A stretch of 62,887 nucleotides of DNA from Rivihabitans pingtungensis (GTDB lineage: Bacteria; Pseudomonadota; Gammaproteobacteria; Burkholderiales; Aquaspirillaceae), in NCBI RefSeq assembly GCF_003201855.1, contig NZ_QJKI01000017.1, forward strand, positions 1 through 62,887, read 5' to 3'. The notes below the pieces were generated by a model. It did not search any database and was not told where the DNA came from. It was given only the letters and a program-made list of their open reading frames with translations. How positions within the stretch are numbered: the first letter of the stretch is position 1; each line of letters starts with the position of its first letter. Shown here one piece after another: positions 8,077 to 17,658 of this stretch. The translations under genes were made by a program, and so were the position numbers.

Positions 8077-9048
8077 TCAGTGCGGAACATGGGGGGCAAA
8101 AAAATCCAGCAGGCGCTGCGGCAGCCAGTCCAGCCGGCCGGGAAAGCCGCCGCTGGCAAAGCCGACATGGCCGCCTTCGGCGGGGAATTCCAGCGTGACC
8201 GCCGCGCTGGCTTGGTCGGGGCCGGGCAGCGCTGTGGCCGGCAAAAACGGGTCGTTGCGGGCGTTGAGCACCAGGGTGGGCCGGGCAATCTGGCGCAGCC
8301 AGGGCTTGGCCGAGGCGCGCGCCCAATAATCTTCTACGCCGGCAAAGCCGTGCAGCGGCGCGGTGACGGCGTCGTCAAACTCGCGCAGCGTGCGGCTGGC
8401 CTGCGCGCGGCGCACGTCAATCAGGCCGGGATGCCGGCGCGCAGTGGCCAGGCTGGCCGGCTTGAGCGTGCGCAAAAACATGCGGGTGTACAGCTGGCGC
8501 GCCAGGCCGCGCTCCAGCATGCGGCCGGCGGCGGCCAAATCCAGCGGGGCGGACACCGCCGCCGCTGCGCACAGCGGCGCGCTGGCGCCAGCCTCGCCCA
8601 GGTGCTTGAGCAGCATATTGCCGCCCAGCGACACCCCCACCGCGCACACGGGCCGGCCTTCGCTGGCCAGCCGCGCCAGCAGCCAGGCCACTTCGGCGGA
8701 ATCTCCCGCGTGGTAGGCGCGCGGCAGGGTGTTCACCGCGCCGCCGCAGCCGCGAAAATGGCTGACCACGCCATGCCAGCCGCGCGCCTGTGCGGCGCGC
8801 ATCAGCGCGCGGGCGTAATGGCTGTCGCTGCCGCCTTCCAGGCCGTGCAGCAGCCACAGCAGCGGCATGCCCTGGCGGCCGGGCAGGCGGTCCACGGTGA
8901 TTTCGCCGCCATCCGGCGTGGCCCAGCGCTCGCGCTGGTAGGCCGGCCGCGCGCCGCCCAGGCACAGCGCCGGGTAGATGGTCTGGCTGTGGCCGTCGGG
9001 CAGCCAGGCCGGCGCGCGGTAGGCGGACGGGTGCAGCGTGGCGCTCAC
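8077..9048 (-). CDS. yheT: YheT-family alpha/beta hydrolase
   Basis: The protein has 323 residues. The start region APAWLPDGHSQTIYPAL is characteristic of YheT/ABHD1-3 hydrolases. The fold elements are LLHGLEGGSDS (oxyanion loop), the nucleophile elbow GVSLGGN, ARNDPF carrying the acidic residue, and a catalytic His in GGHVGF. The substrate is unknown; relatives act on short acyl esters or phospholipids. It lies seven bases after mog and 15 before trpC, so it is probably cotranscribed with them. Confidence 0.88.
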   Translation of the reverse strand: MSATLHPSAYRAPAWLPDGHSQTIYPALCLGGARPAYQRERWATPDGGEITVDRLPGRQGMPLLWLLHGLEGGSDSHYARALMRAAQARGWHGVVSHFRGCGGAVNTLPRAYHAGDSAEVAWLLARLASEGRPVCAVGVSLGGNMLLKHLGEAGASAPLCAAAAVSAPLDLAAAGRMLERGLARQLYTRMFLRTLKPASLATARRHPGLIDVRRAQASRTLREFDDAVTAPLHGFAGVEDYWARASAKPWLRQIARPTLVLNARNDPFLPATALPGPDQASAAVTLEFPAEGGHVGFASGGFPGRLDWLPQRLLDFFAPHVPH

Positions 9049-9055
9049 CGTGGCC

Positions 9056-9640
9056 TCAGGCCGGGCGCTGGGCGGATTTCGGGCGGAAGGCTTTCACCAC
9101 CGCCGGGTCGGTGTCGATCCACGGCGCGCCGATCAAATCCAGGCAGTAGGGCACGGCGGCAAAAATGCCGGGCACTTTCACCTGGCCGTCAGCGTCGCGC
9201 AGGCCTTCCAGCGTTTCGGCAATCGCCTTGGGCTGGCCGGGCAGGTTCAGAATCAGCGCCTGTTTGCGGATCACCCCCACCTGGCGCGACAAAATCGCCG
9301 TCGGCACAAAGGCCAGGCTGATTTGGCGCATTTGCTCGCCAAAACCGGGCATCACCCGGTCGGCCACCGCCAGGGTGGCTTCCGGGGTGACATCGCGCGG
9401 CGCCGGGCCGGTGCCGCCCGTGGTCAGCACCAGTTGGCAGCCTTGGTAGTCCACCAGGTCAATCAGGGTGGATTCGATCTCGTCCTGCTCGTCGGCAATC
9501 AGGCGGGCTTCAAACTCCAGCGGCGTGGTCACCGTGCGCTTGAGCCAGTCGCGCAGCGCCGGCAGGCCTTTGTCTTCGTACACGCCCTGGCTGGCGCGGT
9601 CGCTGATCGACACCAGGCCGATTTTGAGTGTCTGGTTCAT
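9056..9640 (-). CDS. mog: Molybdopterin adenylyltransferase
   Basis: The protein has 194 residues of the MogA/MoaB fold. Landmarks are IGLVSISDRASQGVYEDKG at the N-terminus, LVLTTGGTGPAPRDVTPE in the centre, MPGFGEQMRQ, and the C-terminal NLPGQPKAIAE. It adenylates molybdopterin before molybdate insertion by MoeA. The longer Mog-type linker after GFGE favours Mog over MoaB. It lies two bases downstream of darP, so the two are translationally linked; no other molybdenum-cofactor genes are in the window. Confidence 0.93.
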   Translation of the reverse strand: MNQTLKIGLVSISDRASQGVYEDKGLPALRDWLKRTVTTPLEFEARLIADEQDEIESTLIDLVDYQGCQLVLTTGGTGPAPRDVTPEATLAVADRVMPGFGEQMRQISLAFVPTAILSRQVGVIRKQALILNLPGQPKAIAETLEGLRDADGQVKVPGIFAAVPYCLDLIGAPWIDTDPAVVKAFRPKSAQRPA

Positions 9641-9642
9641 GC

Positions 9643-10209
9643 TCAGTCCTCGTGCGCGTCCTCATCCGTCTGAGCGGCCGGCGCGCCGGCAGGGCGGCCC
9701 GGCTCGGGGATGATGTCTTTGAGCATTTTGAAAATCACCCGGTAAGATTTGGGCGGCTTGTTGTCGGCCTGTTCGCGGCGGGCGTTGCGGATATGGGTGC
9801 GCAGGGTTTGCACGTCCAGGCCGGGGTGTTCGGCCAGCAGCGCGTCCAGGGCTTTGTCTTCCGCCAGCAGGCGGTCGCGCCAGCGCTCCAGCCGGTGCAG
9901 CCAGCCGGTGTGTTGGTCGGATTCGCCGCGCAGCACCGCCAGCCGGGCCTCGATCGGCTCGGCGTCCACGCTGCGCATCAGCTTGCCGATGTATTGCAGT
10001 TGCCGGCGCAGTGCGCCGTGCGCGTTCAGGCGCTTGTATTCGCGGATGGCTTCACGCAGCTCGTCCGGGATGGGCATGGTTTTCAGCGTGTCGGTGGATA
10101 AGCCGGCGAGGGTTTTGCCCAGGTCTTGCAGGGCGTCCATCTCGCGCTTTTTTTGCGACTTGCTGATCAGCGTGTCTTCTGGCTGTTGGGGTTGGATCGA
10201 AGTGGTCAT
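9643..10209 (-). CDS. darP: Ribosome-associated protein DarP (YjgA, DUF615)
   Basis: The protein has 188 residues from ATG 10209 (MTTSIQPQQPED). The segment SKSQKKREMDALQDLGK, then LRRQLQYIGKLMR and YRVIFKMLKDI near the end, identify the DUF615/YjgA family. These bind late 50S assembly intermediates at domain V of 23S rRNA. Longer in-frame extensions upstream lack family similarity. It is divergent from pmbA with about 100 bases between starts, an arrangement widely kept in beta- and gammaproteobacteria, and it leads the mog-yheT-trpC run. Confidence 0.92.
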   Translation of the reverse strand: MTTSIQPQQPEDTLISKSQKKREMDALQDLGKTLAGLSTDTLKTMPIPDELREAIREYKRLNAHGALRRQLQYIGKLMRSVDAEPIEARLAVLRGESDQHTGWLHRLERWRDRLLAEDKALDALLAEHPGLDVQTLRTHIRNARREQADNKPPKSYRVIFKMLKDIIPEPGRPAGAPAAQTDEDAHED

Positions 10210-10311
10210 GGCGCTTGGGGAAAAAACTAAGACTGGTATGATACAGGAAGCCTGCCCGCTCTTGCGGCTGACGCGCTTGCGGGTGTTTTTCATTTCATTG
10301 TGACTGTGACC

Positions 10312-11658
10312 ATGACCGAATCCGCCAGCTCCTTGAATTACTGCCAAGCCCAACTCGCCGACCTTGCCACCCAGGTGCTGGATCTGGCCCGCCGCCATGG
10401 CGCCACCGCTGCCGAGGCGGAAGTGTCCGAAGGCGTCGGCCAGGCCGTGTCGGTGCGGCTGGGTGAAGTGGAAACCATCGAATACACCGGCGACAAAGGC
10501 GTGGGCGTCACCGTGTATCTGGGCCAGAGCAAGGGCCACGCCAGCAGCTCGGATTTTTCTGCCGCCGCGCTGGAAGACACGGTGAAAGCCGCCATCAATA
10601 TCGCCCGCTTCACCGCTGCCGACCCGTTTGCCGGCCTGGCCGACCCGGATCGGCTGGCGACCGAATTCCCGGATTTGTCGCTGTGTCATCCGTGGTCACT
10701 GTCCGTCGAAGACGCCATCGAGCTGGCGCGCGCCACCGAGGCGGCCGGCCAGGCGGTGGACGCGCGGGTGAACAACTCCGAAGGCGCCAGCGTCAACACC
10801 AACCTCAGCCAGTTTGTCTACGCCAACAGCCACGGCTTTTGCCACGGCCAGCAAGGCAGCCGCCACAGCCTGTCCACCACGCTGATCGCCCAGCAGGATG
10901 GCGATATGCAGCGCGACTACTGGTATAGCAGCGCCCGCCACCCGCAAGATTTGCTCAGCGCCGCCGAAGTGGGCCGGGTGGCCGGCGAGCGCGCGGTGCG
11001 CCGCCTGGGCGCGCGCCGGGTGAAAACCGGCCAGTATCCGGTGCTGTTCGAAGCGCCGCTGGCCGCCGGGCTGATTGGCCATTTTGTCTCGGCAGTCAGC
11101 GGCGGCGCGCTGTACCGCAAAATGAGCTTTTTGGTGGATTCGCTCGGCCAGCAGGTGTTTTCGCCGCTGGTGCACATCGACGAAGACCCGTTCATCCCGC
11201 GCGGCATCGCCTCGGGCGCGTTTGACAACGAAGGCGTGGCCACCTGCGCGCGCACCCTGGTGGCCGATGGCGTGGCGCAGGGGTATTTCCTGTCGTCCTA
11301 CTCGGCGCGCAAGCTGGGCATGGCCAGCACCGGCCATGCTGGCGGCTGTCACAACCTGCTGGTGCGCGACAGCGGCGAAGACTTTGCCGCCCTGCTGCAA
11401 AAATTGGGCACGGGTTTGCTGGTCACCGAGCTGCTGGGGCACGGCGTGAACACCGTCACTGGCGATTACTCGCGCGGCGCGGCGGGCTTTTGGGTGGAAA
11501 ACGGCGTGCTGGCCTACCCGGTGGAAGAAATCACCATCGCCGGCAACCTCAAGGACATGTTCCGCGACATCATCGCCATCGGCAGCGACCAGCTGGTGCG
11601 CGGCGCCACCCGCTGCGGCTCCATCCTGCTGTCGCGCATGACGGTGGCCGGCGAATGA
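10312..11658 (+). CDS. pmbA: Metalloprotease PmbA (TldE)
   Basis: The protein has 448 residues from ATG 10312; GTG codons at 10300 and 10306 are alternatives. It belongs to the TldD/PmbA peptidase U62 family: DKGVGVTVYLGQSKG near the N-terminus, the central NSEGASVNTN, and the C-terminal HGVNTVTGDYSRGAAGFWVENG and IAGNL. Unlike TldD it lacks HExxxH, as expected for TldE. TldD and TldE form one protease that degrades unfolded peptides and matures microcins. The partner tldD is at 58764-60206. The stop overlaps the next start (ATGA). Confidence 0.95.
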   Translation: MTESASSLNYCQAQLADLATQVLDLARRHGATAAEAEVSEGVGQAVSVRLGEVETIEYTGDKGVGVTVYLGQSKGHASSSDFSAAALEDTVKAAINIARFTAADPFAGLADPDRLATEFPDLSLCHPWSLSVEDAIELARATEAAGQAVDARVNNSEGASVNTNLSQFVYANSHGFCHGQQGSRHSLSTTLIAQQDGDMQRDYWYSSARHPQDLLSAAEVGRVAGERAVRRLGARRVKTGQYPVLFEAPLAAGLIGHFVSAVSGGALYRKMSFLVDSLGQQVFSPLVHIDEDPFIPRGIASGAFDNEGVATCARTLVADGVAQGYFLSSYSARKLGMASTGHAGGCHNLLVRDSGEDFAALLQKLGTGLLVTELLGHGVNTVTGDYSRGAAGFWVENGVLAYPVEEITIAGNLKDMFRDIIAIGSDQLVRGATRCGSILLSRMTVAGE

Positions 11659-12290
11659 TCCCGGCCGACGCGCCGGGTCAGCCGGCCTACTGGCGCGACG
11701 CCTGCGCCGCGCTGGCGGCCGACCCGGTGATGGCGCAGCTGATCGCCCGTTATCCCGAGGCGCAGCTGAGCTCGCGCGGCGAGCCGTTTGTCACCCTGGT
11801 GCGGGCGATTGTCGGCCAGCAGATTTCCACCCGCGCCGCCGATGCAGTGTGGGCGCGGCTGCTGGCCGTCGTGCCGCAGCTGTCGCCCGAGGCGCTGCTG
11901 GCCCACGCGCCGGACGCGCTACGCGCGGTGGGGCTGTCGGCGCGCAAAGTGGAATACGCCCACGACCTGGCCCGGCATTTTGCCGAAGGGCGCATCGACC
12001 CGGCACGCTTTCAGGCGCTGGACGACGAAACCCTGATTGCCGAGCTGGTCGCTGTGCGCGGCATCGGCCGCTGGACGGCCGAGATGTTTTTGATTTTCAA
12101 CCAATTGCGCGCCGATGTCTGGCCGGTGGACGACATCGGCCTGCAACGCGCAGTCAGCCGCCATTACCTGGCCGGCGATACTCCCACGCCAAAAGCCCTG
12201 CGCGCCTTTGGCCAGCGCTTTGCGCCGTGGCGCACGGTGGCCACCTGGTATTTGTGGCGCAGCCTGGACCCGGAGACGGTGTTGTATTAA
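11655..12290 (+). CDS. AlkA-type DNA-3-methyladenine glycosylase (HhH-GPD)
   Basis: The protein has 211 residues from the ATG overlapping the pmbA stop. The HhH-GPD base-excision fold is clear: IVGQQISTRAADAVWARL, the hairpin-helix-hairpin LVAVRGIGRWTAEMFLIF, and the catalytic Asp region VWPVDDIGLQRAV. The length and lack of an N-terminal TATA-binding-like domain resemble the short AlkA/MAG glycosylases that remove alkylated adenine. No Fe-S cysteine cluster is present, which argues against Nth or MutY. The coupling with pmbA may be incidental. Confidence 0.9.
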   Translation: MIPADAPGQPAYWRDACAALAADPVMAQLIARYPEAQLSSRGEPFVTLVRAIVGQQISTRAADAVWARLLAVVPQLSPEALLAHAPDALRAVGLSARKVEYAHDLARHFAEGRIDPARFQALDDETLIAELVAVRGIGRWTAEMFLIFNQLRADVWPVDDIGLQRAVSRHYLAGDTPTPKALRAFGQRFAPWRTVATWYLWRSLDPETVLY

Positions 12291-12663
12291 GCGGTGCGTG
12301 GGGTCCGCCTGACGTTGTTGCGCGGCCTTGCCGTGTCCGCACACACCGCAGTACTGAGTTGTGCAAGCTGGGCCAAGCCACCACAGCGACCGTCTGTGGC
12401 CAGAAAAGGGCGATGACTTCGTCTTTGTTTCTTTGCATAATCATCCTCCCAGCGTGCGTGATCACGCATCACACGGGAACCCAGGGAGACGGATTTCACT
12501 CCCAATCCAGGCGGCCAGATATGTGTGATGGCAAAGATTCGCCATCGCGCATGTCGCTTAAGCCGCGCTTATGGGTAGAATCCCGGAAAAAATCCGAATC
12601 ACACGCGGCGTTGTCGCCGTCTCTGGGTGGGCAACACCCGATAGCAAGGAATTCTCGATCGTG
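12291..12663. other. Gap upstream of dsbB
   Basis: This is a 373-base stretch with no convincing gene. The first part contains a degraded copy of the dispersed palindromic repeat (about 12305-12363). The rest holds a small inverted repeat (GCGTGATCACGC near 12460) and presumably the dsbB promoter. Short frames on the minus strand have no recognisable features. Confidence 0.4.
12305..12363 (-). repeat. Dispersed palindromic repeat, degraded copy
   Basis: The segment CGTTGTTGCGCGGCCTTGCC followed by GTGTCCGCACACACC aligns with the reverse complement of the better copies at 38341-38432 and 45359-45455 (CGTTGTGG, then GACCTTGCCGT, then TCTGCACACGCC). The terminal inverted repeats are no longer recognisable. 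Confidence 0.4.
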
Positions 12664-13167
12664 ATGCATTACCGTTTGCCCTCGCAGCGTCGGGTCTATC
12701 TGGCCCTGTTTGTCGTCTGTGTCGCCGCGATGGCGTTTGCACTTTACGCCCAGCATGGCTTGGGGCTGGAGCCGTGCCCGCTGTGCATCTTCCAGCGCGT
12801 GGCGGTGATCGCCGTCGGCCTGGTGGCCTTGCTGGCTGCCTGGCGCAACCCGGTGTACCGGGCTGGCCAAGCCGGGTTTGCCGGGCTGACCTTGCTGGCG
12901 GCGCTGGGCGGCGCGGGTGTGGCGGCCTGGCATGTCAAATTGCAGTTGTTCACCCCGGCCGACAAAATCCCCGCCTGCGGCCCCGGCCTGGACTACATGC
13001 TGGAAACCATGCCGTTTACCGATATGCTGGCCAAGGTGTTTCGCGGCAGCGGCGAATGCGCGGAAATCAACTGGCGCTTGCTGGGCCAGCCGATGCCGGT
13101 GTGGTCGCTGGCCAGCTTTGTGGCCATGGCGCTGCTGGCGCTGTGGTTATTGCGCCGCCGCGCCTGA
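12664..13167 (+). CDS. dsbB: Disulfide bond formation protein DsbB
   Basis: The protein has 167 residues from ATG 12664; GTG at 12661 is directly upstream. DsbB is the inner-membrane quinone reductase that reoxidises DsbA. Four hydrophobic segments are visible. The first redox pair is in EPCPLCIFQR after membrane segment 1. The second periplasmic loop has the other pair in PACGPGLDYML and GSGECAE. Length and cysteine layout are standard. No dsbA is nearby, and the gene appears monocistronic. Confidence 0.95.
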   Translation: MHYRLPSQRRVYLALFVVCVAAMAFALYAQHGLGLEPCPLCIFQRVAVIAVGLVALLAAWRNPVYRAGQAGFAGLTLLAALGGAGVAAWHVKLQLFTPADKIPACGPGLDYMLETMPFTDMLAKVFRGSGECAEINWRLLGQPMPVWSLASFVAMALLALWLLRRRA

Positions 13168-13186
13168 GGCATCACGTTAAGAGCCG

Positions 13187-14650
13187 CTAGCTGGAGCAAC
13201 TCACGCTAAGCGTCTGCGCCCAGTGCGGCGGCAGCGCGGCCAGGTCCGCGTTGGCGGGGTGTTCGCGGTAGGGGTCGGCCAGAGCGGCGCGCAGCCGCTC
13301 AATCGGTTGATAATCGCCCTGCTGCGCGGCCTGAATGGCCTGCTCGGCCAGGTGATTGCGCAGCACATAGGCTGGATTCACCGCGCGCATGGCGCTGGCG
13401 CGGACGTCGTCGTCCTGGCCGTCCTCGCGCAGCCGCGCGGTGTAGCGAGCGCGCCAGGCATCGAACGCGGCGCGGTCGATAAACAAATCGCGCGCGCCCA
13501 GCGGGTCGCCGCCATCGGCGCGCACCGCGCACAAGCGCCGCCAGGTCAGCGTGTAATCCGCACGCGCCTCGGCCATGACATCCAGCAAATCGGTCAATAA
13601 GCCCCAGTCGCTGTCGCGCCAGGCCAGCAGGCCCAGCTTGGCGCACATGCGCTCGGCCAGCGCGGTTTCGTACTCTGCCTGATAGCCTTCCAGCGCCGCC
13701 AGCAACTCGGGCTCGCGGATCAGCGGCCACAGCGCCGCGGCCAGCCTTTGCAGATTCCATTGCACGATATAGGGCTGACGGCGGTAGCTGTAGCGGCCGT
13801 GGTGGTCAGAGTGGTTGCAGATGTGTTCCGGGTCAAAACCATCCAGAAAGCCAAACGGGCCGTAGTCCAGCGTCAGGCCGAGGATAGACATATTGTCGGT
13901 ATTGAGCACGCCGTGGCAAAAGCCCACCGCCTGCCAATCGGCCACCAGCCGGGCGCTGGCGGCAATCACCTCGGTAAACCAGGCCAGATAGGGCTGGGGC
14001 GCGTCGCGGCAGTGGGCAAAATGCGCGGCAATCACATGGTCGGCCAGCTGGCGCAGCGCGTCCGGGCGGTTGCCGTGGCAAAAATGCTCAAACATGCCAA
14101 AGCGCACAAAGCTGGGCGCCACGCGGGTGACCACGGCGGCGGTTTCCCAGCTTTCGCGCTGCACCGGCGTGCGCGAGGCCACCAGCGCCAGCGCCCGGCT
14201 GGTGGGAATGCCCAGCCCGGCCATGGCTTCTGAACACAAAAATTCACGAATTGACGAGCGCAGCACGGCGCGGCCGTCGCCCATGCGCGAAAACGGCGTC
14301 AGCCCGCCGCCCTTGATTTGCACTTCATACCGCTGGCCATCGCGGCCCTGGCGCTCGCCCAGCAGCAGCGCGCGGCCATCGCCCAACTGGCCGGCCCACA
14401 CGCCAAACTGGTGGCCGGAATACGCGGTGGCCAGCGCCGGATGCGCGGCGGGCGGGCGCTGGCCGGCCAGCACGGCCAGGCTGGCGTCGTTAAAGTCGGT
14501 GGCGGGGTTCAAGCCCAGCAGTTGGGCGCAATCCGGGCTGATGGCCGCCCAGTGCGGGGCGTCCAGCGGTTGCGGGGCAACCACACGGTAAAAAATCGGC
14601 GGCAGGGCGGCGTAACGGGGGCTGAACAGCCCGGTTTCGATCGGGGACAT
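13187..14650 (-). CDS. selO: SelO/YdiU protein adenylyltransferase (pseudokinase fold)
   Basis: The protein has 487 residues. SelO transfers AMP from ATP to Ser/Thr/Tyr of target proteins and protects against oxidative stress. Signature segments include YSGHQFGVWAGQLGDGRA, QIKGGGLTPFSR, the SIREFLCSEAM loop, GVLNTDNMSILG (metal and catalytic Asp) and YGPFGFLDGFDP. It ends in SVSCSS; this C-terminal Cys tail corresponds to the Cys/Sec redox end of the family. It converges with dsbB with 19 bases between the stops. Confidence 0.95.
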   Translation of the reverse strand: MSPIETGLFSPRYAALPPIFYRVVAPQPLDAPHWAAISPDCAQLLGLNPATDFNDASLAVLAGQRPPAAHPALATAYSGHQFGVWAGQLGDGRALLLGERQGRDGQRYEVQIKGGGLTPFSRMGDGRAVLRSSIREFLCSEAMAGLGIPTSRALALVASRTPVQRESWETAAVVTRVAPSFVRFGMFEHFCHGNRPDALRQLADHVIAAHFAHCRDAPQPYLAWFTEVIAASARLVADWQAVGFCHGVLNTDNMSILGLTLDYGPFGFLDGFDPEHICNHSDHHGRYSYRRQPYIVQWNLQRLAAALWPLIREPELLAALEGYQAEYETALAERMCAKLGLLAWRDSDWGLLTDLLDVMAEARADYTLTWRRLCAVRADGGDPLGARDLFIDRAAFDAWRARYTARLREDGQDDDVRASAMRAVNPAYVLRNHLAEQAIQAAQQGDYQPIERLRAALADPYREHPANADLAALPPHWAQTLSVSCSS

Positions 14651-14910
14651 GGCAGGTCGTGCGAGTGGGGGGATGGCTTACTATAGCAGTAAGCGCCGCG
14701 CACAAAACCCTTCTGTGGTGAGGGGATGGCGTGGTCTGGCGGGCTATTCTGGCCGTCCGCCGGGCAGATAACGGCAGCCAGACGGCCAAGTGAGTACCGT
14801 GTGCACGGTACTGGCGCTACTCATCACACTCAACGCAGCACACGCCGGGCCAGCCGCGCGGCGTAGTGCGGCAAGGCCACACAACCACGGCAGAAAGCTT
14901 AACCGCCGGG

Positions 14911-15402
14911 TCAGTGATGCCGGGTGCCGCTCAGGTGTTTGCGTGCATGCTTGACCGCGCGCATCGAGGCAGCAGACATATTGGTACAGGCAAACTGATT
15001 AACCTGGCGGGTGGCCTTGGACATGGATTCATAAGCACAGCCACCGACAGCGACGGCAGATTCCAGCGCGTCGCGGCTGGGGCCGGTGAGCGGGCTTTTA
15101 TCCAGCTGCTTGACCAGATCGCGGTTCATGCTGGACACCAGGCGTTCGGACAGCATCATCAGGTCGTTGCCGGCCTGCACCTGGGCAATCAGCAAGGATT
15201 GGGTGGCCTGCATCGGGCCATCCAGCCGGGTGTCTTCGGCGGCATTGGCCAGCGGCGTGGCGCTGGCATTGAGCTGCGCCGGACGGCAGGCTTCCACCCA
15301 TTGCCGACAGACATCAAACTGGGCTTCGACCAGTCGGCGCTGGTTTTGCGCGAGAACGTCGACCAGCGCCGTCATGGCTTGCGTCAGATGGGTGAACAGC
15401 AT
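14911..15402 (-). CDS. Phasin-like protein
   Basis: The protein has 163 residues, predominantly amphipathic helix without signal or membrane segment. The N-terminal pattern (ALVDVLAQNQRRLVEAQFDV) and a central helical region with LIAQVQAGNDLMMLSERLV resemble granule-associated phasins that coat polyhydroxyalkanoate inclusions. A beta-ketothiolase gene at 37088-38266 is consistent with PHA metabolism, but the two are not linked. A few Cys residues near the C-terminus are atypical. The family call is moderate; it could be another helical stress protein. Confidence 0.55.
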   Translation of the reverse strand: MLFTHLTQAMTALVDVLAQNQRRLVEAQFDVCRQWVEACRPAQLNASATPLANAAEDTRLDGPMQATQSLLIAQVQAGNDLMMLSERLVSSMNRDLVKQLDKSPLTGPSRDALESAVAVGGCAYESMSKATRQVNQFACTNMSAASMRAVKHARKHLSGTRHH

Positions 15403-15722
15403 GTGGGTTCTCCGTGCCGATGGCGGGACCGGTGCTCAGTGAAGCGGCGCGCCCGGGTTGACTTGACCAGAAAAAACGCCGTGCGCTTTTTGCCTTGGCT
15501 GGCAAACAGTCTGCACTGCGTAACATTACGGCCAGTTTACCCCGTTTTGCCATGGGGTCAATATACCTATTGCATAAACTACAGGTATTTTTACTTACCC
15601 GCTAGTCAGTTGCTTGTCAGGACTGGATTTGCCATGGTCAGCGTGTGGCAGACGCCGACATGGCAGACGTTGCAGGAACGCGACACACTCTCCATCGGAC
15701 AGATGCCAACGGCAAAAAACCC
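15403..15722. other. Gap between phasin-like gene and chemoreceptor
   Basis: This 320-base gap has no credible gene. It is AT-richer than its surroundings near 15555-15600 and contains the inverted repeat ATACCT (15563-15568) / AGGTAT (15583-15588) with a 14-base spacer. This is a possible operator about 160 bases upstream of the phasin-like start. Evidence for function is weak. Confidence 0.3.
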
Positions 15723-17378
15723 TCAAAACCGAAAGCTGGCCAACTGTGTTTGCAGCACCAGCGCCTGTTCGCCCAGGGCGGTGGCGGCGTGGTGAATTTC
15801 GCGGGCGTCGTCGGCACATAAGCCCAGCGTGTGGTTGACAACGTCCATCTGGCCGGACATATGCCCGGTGGCGTCGCGGATGCTGTCGCCCTGGTGGGCA
15901 GCTTGATCCACACTGGACGAGGCCTGGCGGATTTGCTCGACCATGCCGTTGATGCTGGACAGCGCGCCGCGTGAGTCGGCGTTGAGCTGTTCGGCCTGGC
16001 GGCTGCTATCGGCCATGCTGCCCACGGCGCGGTCGATGCCACTGGTGAGCTTGGTCACGATGTCCTGGGTGGCTTTCACCGTGGTTTGTGTGCGCACCGC
16101 CAAGGCGCGCACTTCGTCGGCCACCACGGCAAAACCACGTCCGGCTTCGCCGGCGCGGGCGGCTTCGATGGCAGCGTTGAGCGCCAGCAGATTGGTCTGG
16201 TCGGAAATTTCACCAATCACCGCCAACACCTGGCTGATTTCGCCAGTATGGGCGTTCAGCGCGTGCAGTTCGTCAGCCAGATGGGCGCTGTTGGCCGAGT
16301 TGGCCTGAACCCCCTGCATCATGGCGTCCAACACCTGGCGGGCAGCATCCAGCTGCTGGCTGGTGTGGCGTACTTCGTCGCGCACCTGGCCGGCGATGTC
16401 GGCGGCCAGATTGGCCGAGCTGGCAATCTGACTGGAGGCGCTGGCCATGTCGCTCATTTGCCGGGCGCTATGGGCGACTTCTTCCTGCACTTTGCCGGCG
16501 CTGGCGCGAAATTGTGCGGCCAGGGCGGCATTGTGCTCGGCCACGTCGCGCGCCTTGCCCAGCGATTGACGCAGTACCTCAAACAAGTGATTCAGTTGCT
16601 GGGCCATCTCGCCCAATTCATCGCGACTGGCCACGCGAATGGTGGCGGACAGGTCGCGGCTTTCGGCAATCTGGCCAATCTGGCGGGTGATGCGGCGCAG
16701 GCTGGCTGCCAGCAGGCGGGCAAACAGCCAGGAGAGCAGCGCACCAATCAGCAACATGGCCGCGCCAATGCCCAGTTGGCGCCACAAGACTTGCCGCATG
16801 GCGGCGGCCACCGAATCGGCGGTGATGTCGGCGCCAATCACATAGCGCTGGCCTTGGGCGCCGCGCATGGGCAGAAACACCGAGCGGAAAGCGCCGTAAG
16901 AATCGGTATATTCGTCGCTTTGAATCTGGCCGCTGTCCCAGGCGGTTTTTACCATCGGGCTGGCGTCGGGATAGGCTTCCATATAGTGACCGGCGTCACC
17001 CTTGGCCACTTGTTGGGCAGTGGGGCTGTCCATCAGGTAGGCGGCCTTGCCGTCGGGCTGAATGGTGAGCACGTAAAGATAAGCCAGACCCACTTGATCT
17101 GCATAACGACGCAGGCGCTGGCTTTGTTCGCGGTATTCGGCCTGGCTCATGGCCTGCGGCTGGCGCTCACGCTCCAGTACGCCGGGGGCCAGCAGGCCAG
17201 GTACGGCGTGGGCGGCCACATTCAGCACGCTGTCCAGCCGTTCGATTTCGTCTTGCTGGCGCGCGTAGATGGCATAACTGGTATAGGCCAGCACGGTCAG
17301 CAGGTTAATGCAAATCAACATCAACAAAAGTTTGGTTTGCAGCGGCAGGCGCGGTGACCAGCTGGCAGAAGAACGCAT
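15723..17378 (-). CDS. Methyl-accepting chemotaxis protein
   Basis: The protein has 551 residues. An N-terminal membrane segment (about 15-38) precedes a periplasmic sensor of about 150 residues ([20 protein letters not shown], then [20 protein letters not shown], Cache-like). A second membrane segment ([20 protein letters not shown]) leads to a HAMP domain. The cytoplasmic signalling hairpin has the invariant tip [20 protein letters not shown] followed by [14 protein letters not shown]. There is no C-terminal CheR-binding pentapeptide. The ligand is unknown, and no che genes lie nearby. Confidence 0.93.
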   Translation of the reverse strand: MRSSASWSPRLPLQTKLLLMLICINLLTVLAYTSYAIYARQQDEIERLDSVLNVAAHAVPGLLAPGVLERERQPQAMSQAEYREQSQRLRRYADQVGLAYLYVLTIQPDGKAAYLMDSPTAQQVAKGDAGHYMEAYPDASPMVKTAWDSGQIQSDEYTDSYGAFRSVFLPMRGAQGQRYVIGADITADSVAAAMRQVLWRQLGIGAAMLLIGALLSWLFARLLAASLRRITRQIGQIAESRDLSATIRVASRDELGEMAQQLNHLFEVLRQSLGKARDVAEHNAALAAQFRASAGKVQEEVAHSARQMSDMASASSQIASSANLAADIAGQVRDEVRHTSQQLDAARQVLDAMMQGVQANSANSAHLADELHALNAHTGEISQVLAVIGEISDQTNLLALNAAIEAARAGEAGRGFAVVADEVRALAVRTQTTVKATQDIVTKLTSGIDRAVGSMADSSRQAEQLNADSRGALSSINGMVEQIRQASSSVDQAAHQGDSIRDATGHMSGQMDVVNHTLGLCADDAREIHHAATALGEQALVLQTQLASFRF

Positions 17379-17546
17379 GGTGAAATCCTGTTGCGGGACG
17401 AGCGGGGGGAGAAATCATACACAGCCCGAACGTTGGGCACGCCCGGTCATGAAGGGGTAATGTTACGGCAATATGCCGATCAGGTCACGCATCTTGCCCG
17501 GTGCTGCGCAGCTTGCCGCACATGCCGCGCAGCACCTTGCCTAAGT

Positions 17547-17625
17547 GCCGCTCACAAACCCTGGCGTTGTTTCGCATGGCAGTCGAGCGTCTGGCCAGCA
17601 CACTGCGCTGGGTTTTGTAAGCGGC
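17547..17625 (+). repeat. Dispersed palindromic repeat copy
   Basis: The element begins GCCGCTCACAAACCC and ends GGGTTTTGTAAGCGGC, near-perfect inverted ends. CTGGCGTTG follows the left arm, as in the reverse complement of the copy at 45359-45455. It lies between the chemoreceptor start and the hemH stop. Confidence 0.65.
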
Positions 17626-17658
17626 GCGAACGACAGAGGATTGCTCGGACAAGCAGAC

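Noticed and set aside
7738..9321. 527-codon plus-strand frame across trpC, yheT and mog
   Set aside because: It spans three real genes on the other strand, with no domain or ribosome site.
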